Shown here: positions 1-7,833 of the stretch, piece by piece
How the letters are laid out: each line of letters begins with the position of its first letter
Position numbering within the stretch: the first letter of the stretch is position 1
The notes under the pieces: generated by a model
Database searches by the model: none
What the model was told of the DNA's origin: nothing
Seen by the model: only the letters and a program-made list of their open reading frames with translations
Program-made: the position numbers and the translations under genes
NCBI GenBank assembly: GCA_003249025.1
Contig: QBMH01000026.1
Coordinates: 1 to 35,165, forward strand
DNA: 35,165 nucleotides
Direction: 5' to 3'
Source of the DNA: Leptolyngbya sp.
Lineage (GTDB): Bacteria > Cyanobacteriota > Cyanobacteriia > Leptolyngbyales > Leptolyngbyaceae

Positions 1-29
1 AACAAGGTTGCTTGCTATCCTACTATTTC

Positions 30-314
30 CTACCACCACCTTGAATTAACCCTGGCATATTGGGGTGAACCAACCGGAAGATATACAGGTACTTGAGTTG
101 GAGCCGCCACAGACTGCACAGGAGCCGCGATCGCTGGCGGATTGCCTACAGCAGCAGTCGTGACTGGAGTTGTCACTGGACTAGAAGGGGTGGTCGTCGT
201 GATGTCGGTAGGAGTGGGTTGAGTTTGAGCCGACGCGATCGTCGGCTCAAAAAATAGTAGAACCGCGCTTAAAGGTAAGGTGCGGCTGAGCAACAGAGAA
301 CAAGAGTTTTTCAT
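30..314 (-). CDS. Small secreted Pro/Thr-rich hypothetical protein
   Basis: Not recognised as a named family. From the ATG at 314 it is about 94 residues. It opens with a basic n-region (MKNS), a hydrophobic stretch (LPLSAVLLFF) and a likely signal peptidase site after ASA, before QTQ. The mature part is low-complexity Thr/Pro/Val/Ala and ends in SRWW, so it is probably an exported, disordered cell-envelope or periplasmic peptide. The frame continues upstream to 362, but those 16 extra residues would precede a normal signal peptide, so I chose the internal start. I see no strong ribosome-binding site. It lies near the window edge, and its neighbour on the same strand ends upstream of it with about 260 bp between. 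The signal peptide is visible; the function is unknown. Confidence 0.5.
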   Translation of the reverse strand: MKNSCSLLLSRTLPLSAVLLFFEPTIASAQTQPTPTDITTTTPSSPVTTPVTTAAVGNPPAIAAPVQSVAAPTQVPVYLPVGSPQYARVNSRWW

Positions 315-573
315 AGAGCGTGGAGAGTGGTTATCAAAGGTGATTAAGGTTGGTAGCCGCACCCTTTGATATGAGATTTTGTTGAACAGATAGCGTTTTG
401 ATCAGAGGTTGACGAACAGAAACGTGCCAACCCATTGAATAGGGCAGGCGCACTAGACTATTTGCTGAAAGCAATGGCTGATGATGGTCAGCCAGCCGCT
501 TCCTTGGATAAATGCTGTCAACTGACTTAGCTGTCTACTTTGATAGAAAAATCTTGGTAGATGTTCCGCAATC

Positions 574-1947
574 TCAGATTTCTCTCTTGCTCAAAGGCAC
601 TAGCGATCGCATTAAAGGTTCTGTGGTGCAGGTTTTAATTAACCCATCTACCCCACTGACTGCAATCACTTCGGTTCCCAACTGAGTGGCAAGGTCATCC
701 AGGGTCATATCGTCGAGGAAGCGGGGATCATCGTGCTTCAACATCACACTGGGCAGCAGCAGCGCATCGCCCAGATCGTTTCCTTGAAGTGCATTGAGAA
801 TATCTTGTCCGGTGATTAAGCCAGTCACTGAAATCTCTTGTCCCCAATAGTGGCTGGCGATCGCCACCATTCGCACCTCCAGCCCTTCTACCTCGTTCAG
901 TCGCTTCAGCATCGGCTGAAATGCCAACTCCACGGCATTACCCACAATCCAGGTAAACCGACGGGTTGGAGAGACAGTTTTGGGTAGTTTTTTCGCTGCC
1001 TTTTGAAATGCTTTGAGAAACTGGCGAATCGAGCCAACGCCATTGCCAATTTGGGGATAGTCTTCATAATGAGACTCTGGCGGCAGTTCCCGCCCTGCAA
1101 TCAAAAACCATTCGTCTGCTAGCCACACAAACGTAGAGCCTAGTTGCTGTCGAAACTTGGTTTGCAGCGCTTGAACTTGATCGATGACTTCCCGCGCTTT
1201 GTCAGGTGTAACGGGGATTAGCTCATCGTCAGCCGGACGAAAACGGGTCAAACCCACGGGCACCACGGCAACCGAAGCGATCGCCGGCAGATCGCCTTGA
1301 TGAAACCGGGCTAAATCCGTCAGGGTTTGAGTCAAATGTTGCCCATCATTCACACCCGGACACAGCACCACCTGAGCATGGATCTGCAACTCTCGTTCTT
1401 GAAACCACTGCAAATGATCCAGCAGTTGTCCGGCACGCGGATTTTTCAGCAGCCGAGTCCGCACCTCTGGCTCTGTCGCATGAACCGAAACATACAAAGG
1501 CGAGAGGCGCAGTTGCTCAATCCGATCCCATTCTCGCTGGGTCAAGTTTGTTAGGGTGAGGTAGCTACCATAGAGAAAACTCAGCCGATAATCATCATCT
1601 TTGAGATACAGCGTTTCTCGCTTGCCGGGGGGCTGCTGGTCGATGAAGCAAAAGGGACAGCGGTTGTTGCATTGAATCAGCCCGTCAAATAGGGCGGTTT
1701 CAAACTCTAAGCCCAAATCATCGTCATAGTCTTTTTCAATTTCAACTTGGTGCGCTTTGCCGCTGACATCCAGCACTTCTAATTCCAACACTTCGTCGGC
1801 ACAGAGGAATCGATAGTCGATTAGGTCACGAGGACGCTCCCCGTTGATGGAAACGAGGCGATCGCCTGCTTCAAACCCAATTTCTGCCGCGATCGAGTCG
1901 GGCAAAACAGCAGTGATTAAAGCAGGACGGATCGACAGTTCGCTCAT
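574..1947 (-). CDS. PDZ + DUF512 radical-SAM FeS protein (TIGR03279-like)
   Basis: About 457 residues from the ATG at 1947. The N-terminus is PDZ-like (ITAVLPDSIAAEIGFEAGDR, then LVSINGE). It is followed by a compact cysteine motif CNNRCPFCF, matching the CxxxCPFC arrangement that binds a radical-SAM type 4Fe-4S cluster. The rest matches the DUF512 family, annotated in cyanobacteria as a putative FeS-containing oxidoreductase (TIGR03279). The substrate is unknown; the family assignment is from recognition and the enzymatic role is inferred. The frame extends upstream to 1989, but those 14 residues are encoded by a heptamer/dispersed repeat, so MSELSIRPA is the better start. The promoter and leader therefore lie next to or inside a repeat cluster (1960-2047). 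Confidence 0.85.
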   Translation of the reverse strand: MSELSIRPALITAVLPDSIAAEIGFEAGDRLVSINGERPRDLIDYRFLCADEVLELEVLDVSGKAHQVEIEKDYDDDLGLEFETALFDGLIQCNNRCPFCFIDQQPPGKRETLYLKDDDYRLSFLYGSYLTLTNLTQREWDRIEQLRLSPLYVSVHATEPEVRTRLLKNPRAGQLLDHLQWFQERELQIHAQVVLCPGVNDGQHLTQTLTDLARFHQGDLPAIASVAVVPVGLTRFRPADDELIPVTPDKAREVIDQVQALQTKFRQQLGSTFVWLADEWFLIAGRELPPESHYEDYPQIGNGVGSIRQFLKAFQKAAKKLPKTVSPTRRFTWIVGNAVELAFQPMLKRLNEVEGLEVRMVAIASHYWGQEISVTGLITGQDILNALQGNDLGDALLLPSVMLKHDDPRFLDDMTLDDLATQLGTEVIAVSGVDGLIKTCTTEPLMRSLVPLSKREI

Positions 1948-1959
1948 TGGAAGAAGAAG

Positions 1960-2047
1960 TTTTGAGTTTTGTTCGCGTTCGCGTAGCATCTGCCTTGCAC
2001 TCAGCGTCTCCGAAGGAGATATTTTGAGTTTTGAGTTTTGAGTTGAG
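1960..2047. repeat. TTTTGAG heptamer tandem interrupted by a 50-bp dispersed element
   Basis: TTTTGAG begins at 1960, and a partial second copy ends at 1971. Three perfect copies lie at 2022-2028, 2029-2035 and 2036-2042, with a trailing TTGAG. Between the two arms (1972-2021) is a 50-bp segment with GCGTTCGCGTAG and a TCTCC-GAA-GGAGA hairpin. This resembles the small palindromic repeats dispersed in many cyanobacterial genomes. The heptamer array is typical of cyanobacterial short tandemly repeated repeats. The layout suggests the element inserted into a pre-existing heptamer array. Confidence 0.75.
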
Positions 2048-2104
2048 AAATTTGTTTAAACTCCATCAATAAACTCATTGCCTGCACTATTTATCTCTCC
2101 ATTC

Positions 2105-2971
2105 TTACGTGTTTTTTATCCAGCCGATCGCAACCGATGCCAGAAGCGTGATGCCAAATGCCAGCCGATACCAGACAAACACCCAGGTGCTTTGACTTTG
2201 CAGATATTTCAGCAGCCACGCGATCGCCAAATAGGAAAAGATAAAAGTAGAAACAATCCCTGCCATCAGAGCAATGATGCTGTCAATGTTGCCAAAAGCT
2301 TTGCGCGCCTGAAATAAGGTGGCGATCGTCAGAGTGGGAATGCCCAGCAAAAAGGAAAAGCGAGCAGCAGTTCCTCGCTGCAACCCTAAAAACATTGCCG
2401 TTGTTAACGTTGATCCAGAGCGCGAAGCACCCGGAAGCAAGGCGATCGTTTGTCCTAATCCAACTAAAAGACCGTCTTGAATCGTGAGGGAGTCGAAATC
2501 CCGTTTGCGACTGCCAATCTTCTCAGCTAGCGCCAACAATAGCGCCATGACGATCGACATGACCGCAATCAGCAAAATGCTGTCTGGCAAAACATCTTTT
2601 AACAGAAAGCCGAAAAACAAAGCGGGAATCGTACCCACCACGATTCCGACTAAAACTTTCCATTCTTCCCGCTGCCAATCTTTTTGCCGATAGGCAGCCC
2701 ATGCGCCCGACAGGATTTGAACGATATCTTTCCAAAAATACATCACGACCGCAATCACGCTACCAAATTGGATGGCATCCACAAAGTATTTTTGTCCCAG
2801 TGCATCCCAGCCCAGAACTTTTGTAAAAACAAGCAAGTGAGCCGTACTGCTAATGGGCAAAAATTCAGTAATGCCCTGCACTAATCCCAGCGCGATCGCC
2901 TGGAACACTTCTACAACTAACCCAGGGGATTGAGCAGATTGTGTTGCAGTGTCTATCACTGCCAGCAACAT
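2105..2971 (-). CDS. uppP: Undecaprenyl-diphosphatase (BacA/UppP)
   Basis: Integral membrane phosphatase that regenerates undecaprenyl phosphate, the lipid carrier for peptidoglycan and other envelope glycans. Both family signatures are present: GITEFLPISSTAHL near the N-terminus, with the Glu and Ser residues of motif 1, and LLPGASRSGSTLTTA in the middle (motif 2, with the PGxSRSG core). Several hydrophobic segments follow, ending with TWVFVWYRLAFGI. The open frame reaches a TTG at 3085, but the extra 38 residues are poorly hydrophobic and unlike the family. The ATG at 2971 gives about 288 residues, close to the usual 265-290. It is transcribed alone; the next minus-strand gene downstream ends 158 bp away and is separated by the 1960-2047 repeat. 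Confidence 0.93.
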   Translation of the reverse strand: MLLAVIDTATQSAQSPGLVVEVFQAIALGLVQGITEFLPISSTAHLLVFTKVLGWDALGQKYFVDAIQFGSVIAVVMYFWKDIVQILSGAWAAYRQKDWQREEWKVLVGIVVGTIPALFFGFLLKDVLPDSILLIAVMSIVMALLLALAEKIGSRKRDFDSLTIQDGLLVGLGQTIALLPGASRSGSTLTTAMFLGLQRGTAARFSFLLGIPTLTIATLFQARKAFGNIDSIIALMAGIVSTFIFSYLAIAWLLKYLQSQSTWVFVWYRLAFGITLLASVAIGWIKNT

Positions 2972-3085
2972 GGTTGAAATCAAAATGAGTCCTCTGCTTT
3001 CACTAAAGCTCGTCAATTTTAAGCCGCTAACGTTCTGGCACCCGATTGAGCTAGCTACTGAGCAGCGAGTCAGGCTTTGCAGCAA

Positions 3086-3446
3086 CAGCGCTTTTTCGTA
3101 GCTAGTATGGCATTCGTTCGGTCAAGATTCGCCACTTTCAATAGTCTCAATTCTTATCCTTACATTTGGCTCACGTTTGGCTTGCCAGAGCCAGTGGCTA
3201 GATCCAATCTTTAGGGTTCCCGCGATCGACAGATCTTTTCTATCTTCAGGAGATTAGGTGCCTTACAAAACTTGCTACTTTTACGAAGAGCAAATTGGAG
3301 AACTGCAAGAGAAGTCTTTCCCAGTTTATAATTGAAAAATATGCCCCCCATGGGGATAAACAACTTCTTGTGTTATGTTAAATAACGTAAACTAAATAAG
3401 AAATATTACTCAACTTCACTGACACCTTATTATTTTTTAACCTACC
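3086..3446. promoter_or_regulatory. Intergenic region between divergent uppP and the DUF3120 gene
   Basis: About 360-475 bp, depending on the uppP start, without a convincing gene. It should carry both divergent promoters. The part next to the plus-strand gene is very AT-rich and contains a short inverted repeat around 3372-3387 (GTTATGTTAAATAAC). I found no GTAN8TAC box, tRNA or terminator. The assignment as a promoter region rests on position only. Confidence 0.35.
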
Positions 3447-4208
3447 TTGATTTCCTATCCTCCCCCTTCCCCAAGTAGTTATGCACCTGAATCACCCTTT
3501 TTACCTAAGGCTGACAGTGCGCTTGAAAGTTTCTCTTTTGCTGAAGCGGTCGAAACAAAAGTTATCGGGATAGCGGGGCAGCACTGGCGTTTATTTGCAG
3601 CGGCCGTGTTGTTGGTGTCTTTGCCTGTGTTTGTCCAAGCTCCATTAGTGCGATCGCTGCCCCTTATCAGCTTGCTGACAACATTGGGATTGTGGGTATT
3701 ATCTAATCGCTTATCGTCTCAGCCTAAAACCCAGGTTTGGGGAGATTTATTATTAGGGTTTACCTGGACTTGGCTAGCAGGATCTTTATATTGGGGTTGG
3801 TTCCGCTGGGAGCCTTATTTTCACTTACCTCTTGAATCAATCGGCTTACCCTTTGCGATTTGGGGTATCGCTCGGAATCAAAATAAAATTGGTCATTTCT
3901 TTTACTTAGGGTCTCTTTTAGGGACGGCGATTACAGATAGTTATTTTTACCTAGTCGATTTGATTCCCCATTGGCGTGCGCTGATGCTGGTGAATGAAGA
4001 GTTAGCTCGTCCAATTTTTCACGCCGCGATCGCGCAAGTTCAAACTCCTTGGGGTACTGGCTGGGCTTCAGTGTTGGTTATTTCGCTACTTTCTTTTAGT
4101 CTCTTGCCTCTCCGCTCCTCACAGCTACATTGGTGGGCATTTGGCGGCGCTGTTTTAAGTACTATTTTAGTAGACGGTTTGTTTTGGGTAGCGGCATGTC
4201 TTGCTTGA
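3447..4208 (+). CDS. DUF3120 cyanobacterial membrane protein
   Basis: 253 residues, starting with TTG. The N-terminus is a soluble Ser/Pro-rich tail (about residues 1-45), followed by five or six hydrophobic segments: LFAAAVLLVSLPVFVQAPLV, ISLLTTLGLWVLS, LLLGFTWTWLAGSLYWGW, HFFYLGSLLGTAITDSYFYL, ASVLVISLLSFSLLPL and FGGAVLSTILVDGLFWVAA. The WxWxRWEPYFHLPLESIGLP region and overall length match the cyanobacterial DUF3120 family, whose biochemical role is not known to me. It is probably a thylakoid or plasma membrane protein. The TTG start is uncertain, because the low-complexity N-terminal tail could be shorter. No ATG lies between the TTG and the first membrane segment. Confidence 0.8.
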   Translation: MISYPPPSPSSYAPESPFLPKADSALESFSFAEAVETKVIGIAGQHWRLFAAAVLLVSLPVFVQAPLVRSLPLISLLTTLGLWVLSNRLSSQPKTQVWGDLLLGFTWTWLAGSLYWGWFRWEPYFHLPLESIGLPFAIWGIARNQNKIGHFFYLGSLLGTAITDSYFYLVDLIPHWRALMLVNEELARPIFHAAIAQVQTPWGTGWASVLVISLLSFSLLPLRSSQLHWWAFGGAVLSTILVDGLFWVAACLA

Positions 4209-4227
4209 TTGGAAGTCATGCCGGGTC

Positions 4228-4306
4228 ACTCTGAGTTGCATTGGGGGGGATGTCTATTAGCCCCTTGTCAGAGTACACTCGGAATGAAGAGTGGTCAGCC
4301 ACTCTT
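4228..4306. promoter_or_regulatory. Two hairpins in the leader of the FHA-cyclase gene
   Basis: Two inverted repeats lie between DUF3120 and the cyclase. The first pairs ACTCTGA (4228-4234) with TCAGAGT (4268-4274), with an inner GGGG/CCCC. The second pairs AAGAGTGG (4287-4294) with CCACTCTT (4299-4306) around a TCAG loop. Neither is followed by a T-run, so these are not canonical terminators. They could end the upstream transcript weakly or fold in the cyclase 5' leader. The pairing is visible; the function is inferred. Confidence 0.4.
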
Positions 4307-4369
4307 TGGCGCTATACTGACACCGCATTAATGTGTCGGGACGCATCATAGGGGAAGCCTTTTCTTTAA

Positions 4370-5365
4370 ATGCAGTCTGTGTTGACCACACAACCTACTC
4401 CTCATCTGCTGCTCCGTACCGATTCGGGCTACCGTCGTTTGCCGCTGACTGGAACAAACTGTTGGACAGTAGGTCGCAGCGAGGACAATAACTTTGTACT
4501 GCCAGATCGGTGGATTTCGCGTAACCACGCCATGTTTCAGTACATGGAAAGCGGTGAGTTTTATTTGATTGACTTGGGCAGCCGCAACGGGTCGTTTGTC
4601 AACGGTCGCCGTGTTAGCATTCCCGTTACGCTTAAAAACGGCGACCACCTTACCTTTGGGCAGACGGAACTTGAGTTTTACTGTCCGTCTTCGAGGCATT
4701 TTGAGGAGGTGGAATCAGGAAGCGAAAAAGATTTTACGGCAACGGCAACTTTGCATGTGCGGCGGTTGATTTCAGTATTAGTTGTAGACATCCGCAACTT
4801 TACGGGTTTAACCCGTCAGCTTGATGAAAAAATTCTTTCTGAAATGATTGGAACGTGGTTCCGTCATGCGGGGGAGATTATTCGTGAAAATGGCAGTTGG
4901 GTTGATAAGTATATTGGCGATGCGGTGATGGCAGTTTGGATTCATGGCGCGCAAGAAGTGGATAACCATGAAATGCTGCAAATTTTGCAGGCGCTCAGTG
5001 CGATGCAAAAAATGACCACCGATCTTTACAACCATTATCCCCTACCGTTTCCTTTACGGATTGGTGCTGGCATTAATACGGGGTATGCCATGGTTGGCAA
5101 TACGGGCAGTGGCGATCGCCCAGATTACACTGCTTTGGGAGATACCGTCAATGCTGCTTTTCGATTAGAAACTTCGACTAAGCAAATCGGTAAAGATATT
5201 TCCGTTGGTAAAACGACTTTTCAATATATTTCCACCTTGGGTAATGGCTCCACGCCGTTGTCAGAACATACGGTGACGATGCATGGCTATGAGGCACCTG
5301 CGATCGCCTATGCTTGCACCTTCCCTGAACTTGAAACTTTCCTCAAAAAGCAAGAACCTGTTTAA
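4370..5365 (+). CDS. FHA domain - class III adenylate cyclase
   Basis: 331 residues. An FHA phosphopeptide-binding domain occupies about residues 30-100, with the conserved GRS (R36), SRNH (S50-H53) and SRNGSFVN (71-78). A class III nucleotide cyclase catalytic domain spans about residues 133-290. Metal-binding aspartates are in VVDIRNFT (D140) and KYIGDAVMAVW (D184). The purine-specifying pair is K180 and T254 (DYTALGDTVN), and the transition-state residues are N261 and R265 in VNAAFR. All catalytic residues are therefore present. The Lys/Thr pair is the type known from cyanobacterial adenylate cyclases such as CyaC, so the product is probably cAMP. FHA input implies control by Ser/Thr phosphorylation of a partner. 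The gene converges with nadB, with only 9 bp between the stop codons. No membrane segment is visible, so it is probably cytosolic. Confidence 0.92.
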   Translation: MQSVLTTQPTPHLLLRTDSGYRRLPLTGTNCWTVGRSEDNNFVLPDRWISRNHAMFQYMESGEFYLIDLGSRNGSFVNGRRVSIPVTLKNGDHLTFGQTELEFYCPSSRHFEEVESGSEKDFTATATLHVRRLISVLVVDIRNFTGLTRQLDEKILSEMIGTWFRHAGEIIRENGSWVDKYIGDAVMAVWIHGAQEVDNHEMLQILQALSAMQKMTTDLYNHYPLPFPLRIGAGINTGYAMVGNTGSGDRPDYTALGDTVNAAFRLETSTKQIGKDISVGKTTFQYISTLGNGSTPLSEHTVTMHGYEAPAIAYACTFPELETFLKKQEPV

Positions 5366-5374
5366 GATTAGCCT

Positions 5375-7099
5375 CTATTCCATCGTTCTTAGCTCGATTT
5401 GAACGGGTTCTGTCCACCAGCGATTCGCCTGCACTAGTGTATGAACTTGCCATTCAGGTTGCGTTTGTGGATAGTCTAGGCGGTAATGTCCACCCCGGCT
5501 TTCTGTGCGGAAATTGGCACTCTTGAGCATTAAACCAGCGACTTCTAGTAAATTCCGCGTTTCTCCCCATAGCCGTAAAATAGATGCGAGATTGGGCGAG
5601 GTCAATTCAATCGTCTGTCCCGGATTAATTGCCTGTAGCGATCGACTGATGAGAAGGGCTGTAAACTCCTGTTGCCATGCTTCAACTTGCGCGATCGCGG
5701 CTTCCATCTGATGTTGATTTCGGCAAATTCCAGCACTCTGCCACATTAAGCGCGGCAGTTCTCGCCGAAAAAGCTCTAGAGATTCAATCTCAGAGGGCGT
5801 AAAGCTTAGGGCAGAGGGCACACGAGAAGGCTTCTGCTGATCCATTCGCCCTTCCCCATTCGTCACCCGCCACTCGTCATTCGTCATTTCTCGAAATTGG
5901 GCACCAAATACTAAACATTCCAGCAAAGAGTTGCTGGCGAGGCGATTGGCACCCTGTACACCAGTGCTAGCCGTTTCGCCAACCGCATACAAGCCTGAAA
6001 TGGAGGTACGGTTAGTTATGTCTGTGGTAATGCCCCCCATCCAGTAGTGGGCGGCAGGTGCAACGGGAATCGGTTCGTTGAAAACATCAATTCCCCACCG
6101 TTGGCACACTTGGATAATGTTAGGAAACCGGTGCTGAATTTTATCAGCAGGAATGCAGCGCAGATCGAGCCAGACATGGGCAGTTGCAGGATCGGTTTTG
6201 GTGGCTTGTAGATAGCTGAAAATTGCTCGACTGACCACATCTCGTGGGGCTAATTCGCCATCAGGATGGTAGTCAAAGGCAAACCGCCGTCCCTGATCAT
6301 CCACTAAATGGGCACCTTCACCCCGCACTGCTTCACTAATTAGAAATCGAGGCGCACCCGGTTTAGTTAAAGCGGTGGGGTGAAATTGAACAAATTCTAA
6401 ATCGCGCAGAGTGGCTCCAGCCCGATGGGCGATCGCCACTCCATCGCCCGTACTCAATTCTGGATTCGTCGTTTGGGCAAACACCTGTCCACCGCCGCCA
6501 GTCGCCAAAATTACCGCTCCAGCCCGAATCCAACCGATTTGAGTGCCATAGACTATCGCGATCCCCAAGCAGCGCTGAGTCGTATCATCCATCCACAGAT
6601 CAAGCGCAAAACCTTGCAGCACTTGAATATTTTTTTGAATCAGAACCTGTTCTGCTAGGGTGCTGACGAGGGCGCGTCCAGTTGTGTCAGCGGCATGAAG
6701 CACCCGACGGCGAGAGTGGGCGGCTTCTAGGGTTAGTGCTAAGGTGTCGCGATCGCGATCGAATCCTACCCCCATTTCCACCAGCGCCTGAATACACTGG
6801 GGCGCTTGCTCTACCAAAAACTTAACCGCATCATAATCGCATAAGCCTGCTCCAGCGCTGAGAGTGTCCTTGATATGCAGATCTGAAGAATCATTTGGGT
6901 CAATCACAGCAGCAATCCCGCCCTGTGCCCAATCACTGGCAGAAAGGGAAATTGGCTCTTTGGTAATCAGACCGATGCTGAGATCTTTGGGCAAGCAAAG
7001 CGAGGTATATAGCCCTGCTGCACCTGCTCCAATAATCAGCACATCAAAGGCTGGGAGAAGTGACAAAGATTGAGGCGTTGCTGCAAAACTAGAGGACAA
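5375..7099 (-). CDS. nadB: L-aspartate oxidase
   Basis: FAD enzyme oxidising L-aspartate to iminoaspartate, the first step of de novo NAD synthesis, which is then condensed to quinolinate by NadA. The N-terminal dinucleotide fold is DVLIIGAGAAGLYTSL (residues 19-34). Succinate dehydrogenase/fumarate reductase-type active-site blocks follow: FVQFHPTAL (about 237), SEAVRGEGAHLVD (about 255), PRDVVSRAI and AAHYWMGGI (about 349), then GLYAVGETASTGVQGANRLA. A helical C-terminal domain closes the protein. 574 residues is slightly long. The excess is a 25-30 residue insertion at about residues 404-430, just after FGAQFREM, whose DNA is a TGACGAA-type tandem repeat (5842-5892). The active-site core is untouched, so the enzyme is probably functional. 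Confidence 0.95.
   Translation of the reverse strand: MSSSFAATPQSLSLLPAFDVLIIGAGAAGLYTSLCLPKDLSIGLITKEPISLSASDWAQGGIAAVIDPNDSSDLHIKDTLSAGAGLCDYDAVKFLVEQAPQCIQALVEMGVGFDRDRDTLALTLEAAHSRRRVLHAADTTGRALVSTLAEQVLIQKNIQVLQGFALDLWMDDTTQRCLGIAIVYGTQIGWIRAGAVILATGGGGQVFAQTTNPELSTGDGVAIAHRAGATLRDLEFVQFHPTALTKPGAPRFLISEAVRGEGAHLVDDQGRRFAFDYHPDGELAPRDVVSRAIFSYLQATKTDPATAHVWLDLRCIPADKIQHRFPNIIQVCQRWGIDVFNEPIPVAPAAHYWMGGITTDITNRTSISGLYAVGETASTGVQGANRLASNSLLECLVFGAQFREMTNDEWRVTNGEGRMDQQKPSRVPSALSFTPSEIESLELFRRELPRLMWQSAGICRNQHQMEAAIAQVEAWQQEFTALLISRSLQAINPGQTIELTSPNLASILRLWGETRNLLEVAGLMLKSANFRTESRGGHYRLDYPQTQPEWQVHTLVQANRWWTEPVQIELRTME
5842..5892. repeat. In-frame TGACGAA-type tandem repeat inside nadB
   Basis: On the coding (minus) strand the run reads as repeated ATGACGA units, two adjacent and one more after a GTGGCGGG spacer, then GAATGGGGAAGGGCGAATG. 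It translates as NDEWRVTNGEGRMDQQ, unlike the flanking NadB sequence. Similar heptameric arrays are normally intergenic in cyanobacteria. Here the array keeps the frame open. Confidence 0.65.
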
Positions 7100-7141
7100 G
7101 GATTAACCCCATAAACGGATTTTCTGAGCGAGTGATGGATC

Positions 7142-7188
7142 AAAAAAAAGTTGCTCTCTGTCTACTTTAAGCATAGACATTGAGCAAC
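7142..7188 (-). terminator. Rho-independent terminator of psbU
   Basis: Outer stem GTTGCTC (7150-7156) pairs with GAGCAAC (7182-7188); inner stem TGTCTA pairs with TAGACA. Read on the minus strand, the hairpin is followed by a run of eight T (7149-7142). It lies 27 bp past the psbU stop codon and before the nadB start, so psbU and nadB are probably separate transcripts. Confidence 0.85.
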
Positions 7189-7214
7189 CTTAAGATAATC
7201 GGTAGGAGAATGAT

Positions 7215-7688
7215 TTAACGATAGATGCCGTTGTTAATTCGATCTGCCCCTTCAACCAACGCTGATTCTTGAGTGGTCGCGGTGAAGCTATCTAGGTTTG
7301 TACGCAAAATTTCCTTTTGGCGATCGCTTAACCCAGAAATCTCTAATACATCCTCTACTTTTTCGTAGGGTGCATTTTTCACAATTAAACTTGCCAAGGT
7401 TGGATACATCCCTTGATATAACCGAAATGACCGCATGTTGGTATTGTTCAAATCGATTTTTGCACCCAACTCACTCATTTTGTCGCTAACAACATCCCGA
7501 AGATCGGCTGCTGCTTCTGCTTCTGCAAAAAACCTAGGGGCTGAGGCTGTATTGAGCCAGCTAAATTGAGCGATCGAAAGTTGGCTTGCTGAAGCAGTTT
7601 GAGTAGTAGCCAATGCAGTTTGGCTTAAGCCTGACCAACTCAAAAAGCTAACCATGCAGGTTGCCAACAGGCAGAATAGTCGTTTCAT
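7215..7688 (-). CDS. psbU: Photosystem II extrinsic 12 kDa protein PsbU
   Basis: Lumenal extrinsic subunit that stabilises the oxygen-evolving Mn4CaO5 cluster of photosystem II. The precursor is about 157 residues. It has a signal peptide starting [18 protein letters not shown] and a cleavage region around ALA or further downstream. The mature domain contains [38 protein letters not shown], the helix-hairpin-helix stretch [19 protein letters not shown], and the usual C-terminal [15 protein letters not shown]. Three in-frame ATGs cluster at 7706, 7697 and 7688. GGGAG sits too close to 7697 and about 11 nt before 7688, so I prefer 7688, where the signal-peptide n-region begins. A strong terminator follows. 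The gene is monocistronic and confirms an oxygenic phototroph. Confidence 0.95.
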   Translation of the reverse strand: MKRLFCLLATCMVSFLSWSGLSQTALATTQTASASQLSIAQFSWLNTASAPRFFAEAEAAADLRDVVSDKMSELGAKIDLNNTNMRSFRLYQGMYPTLASLIVKNAPYEKVEDVLEISGLSDRQKEILRTNLDSFTATTQESALVEGADRINNGIYR

Positions 7689-7833
7689 AAAGTTCATATC
7701 TCCCATTCCATCTCACGGAATCTTGACGATGTGTGGCGTTTCTTAGAGCCTATCATTTCCCGGTGCCTATCTATCATTGCTCTCAGCCGAACAGCCCGCT
7801 TCTACAGAAAACGTGATATTTGCATAATCTTTT

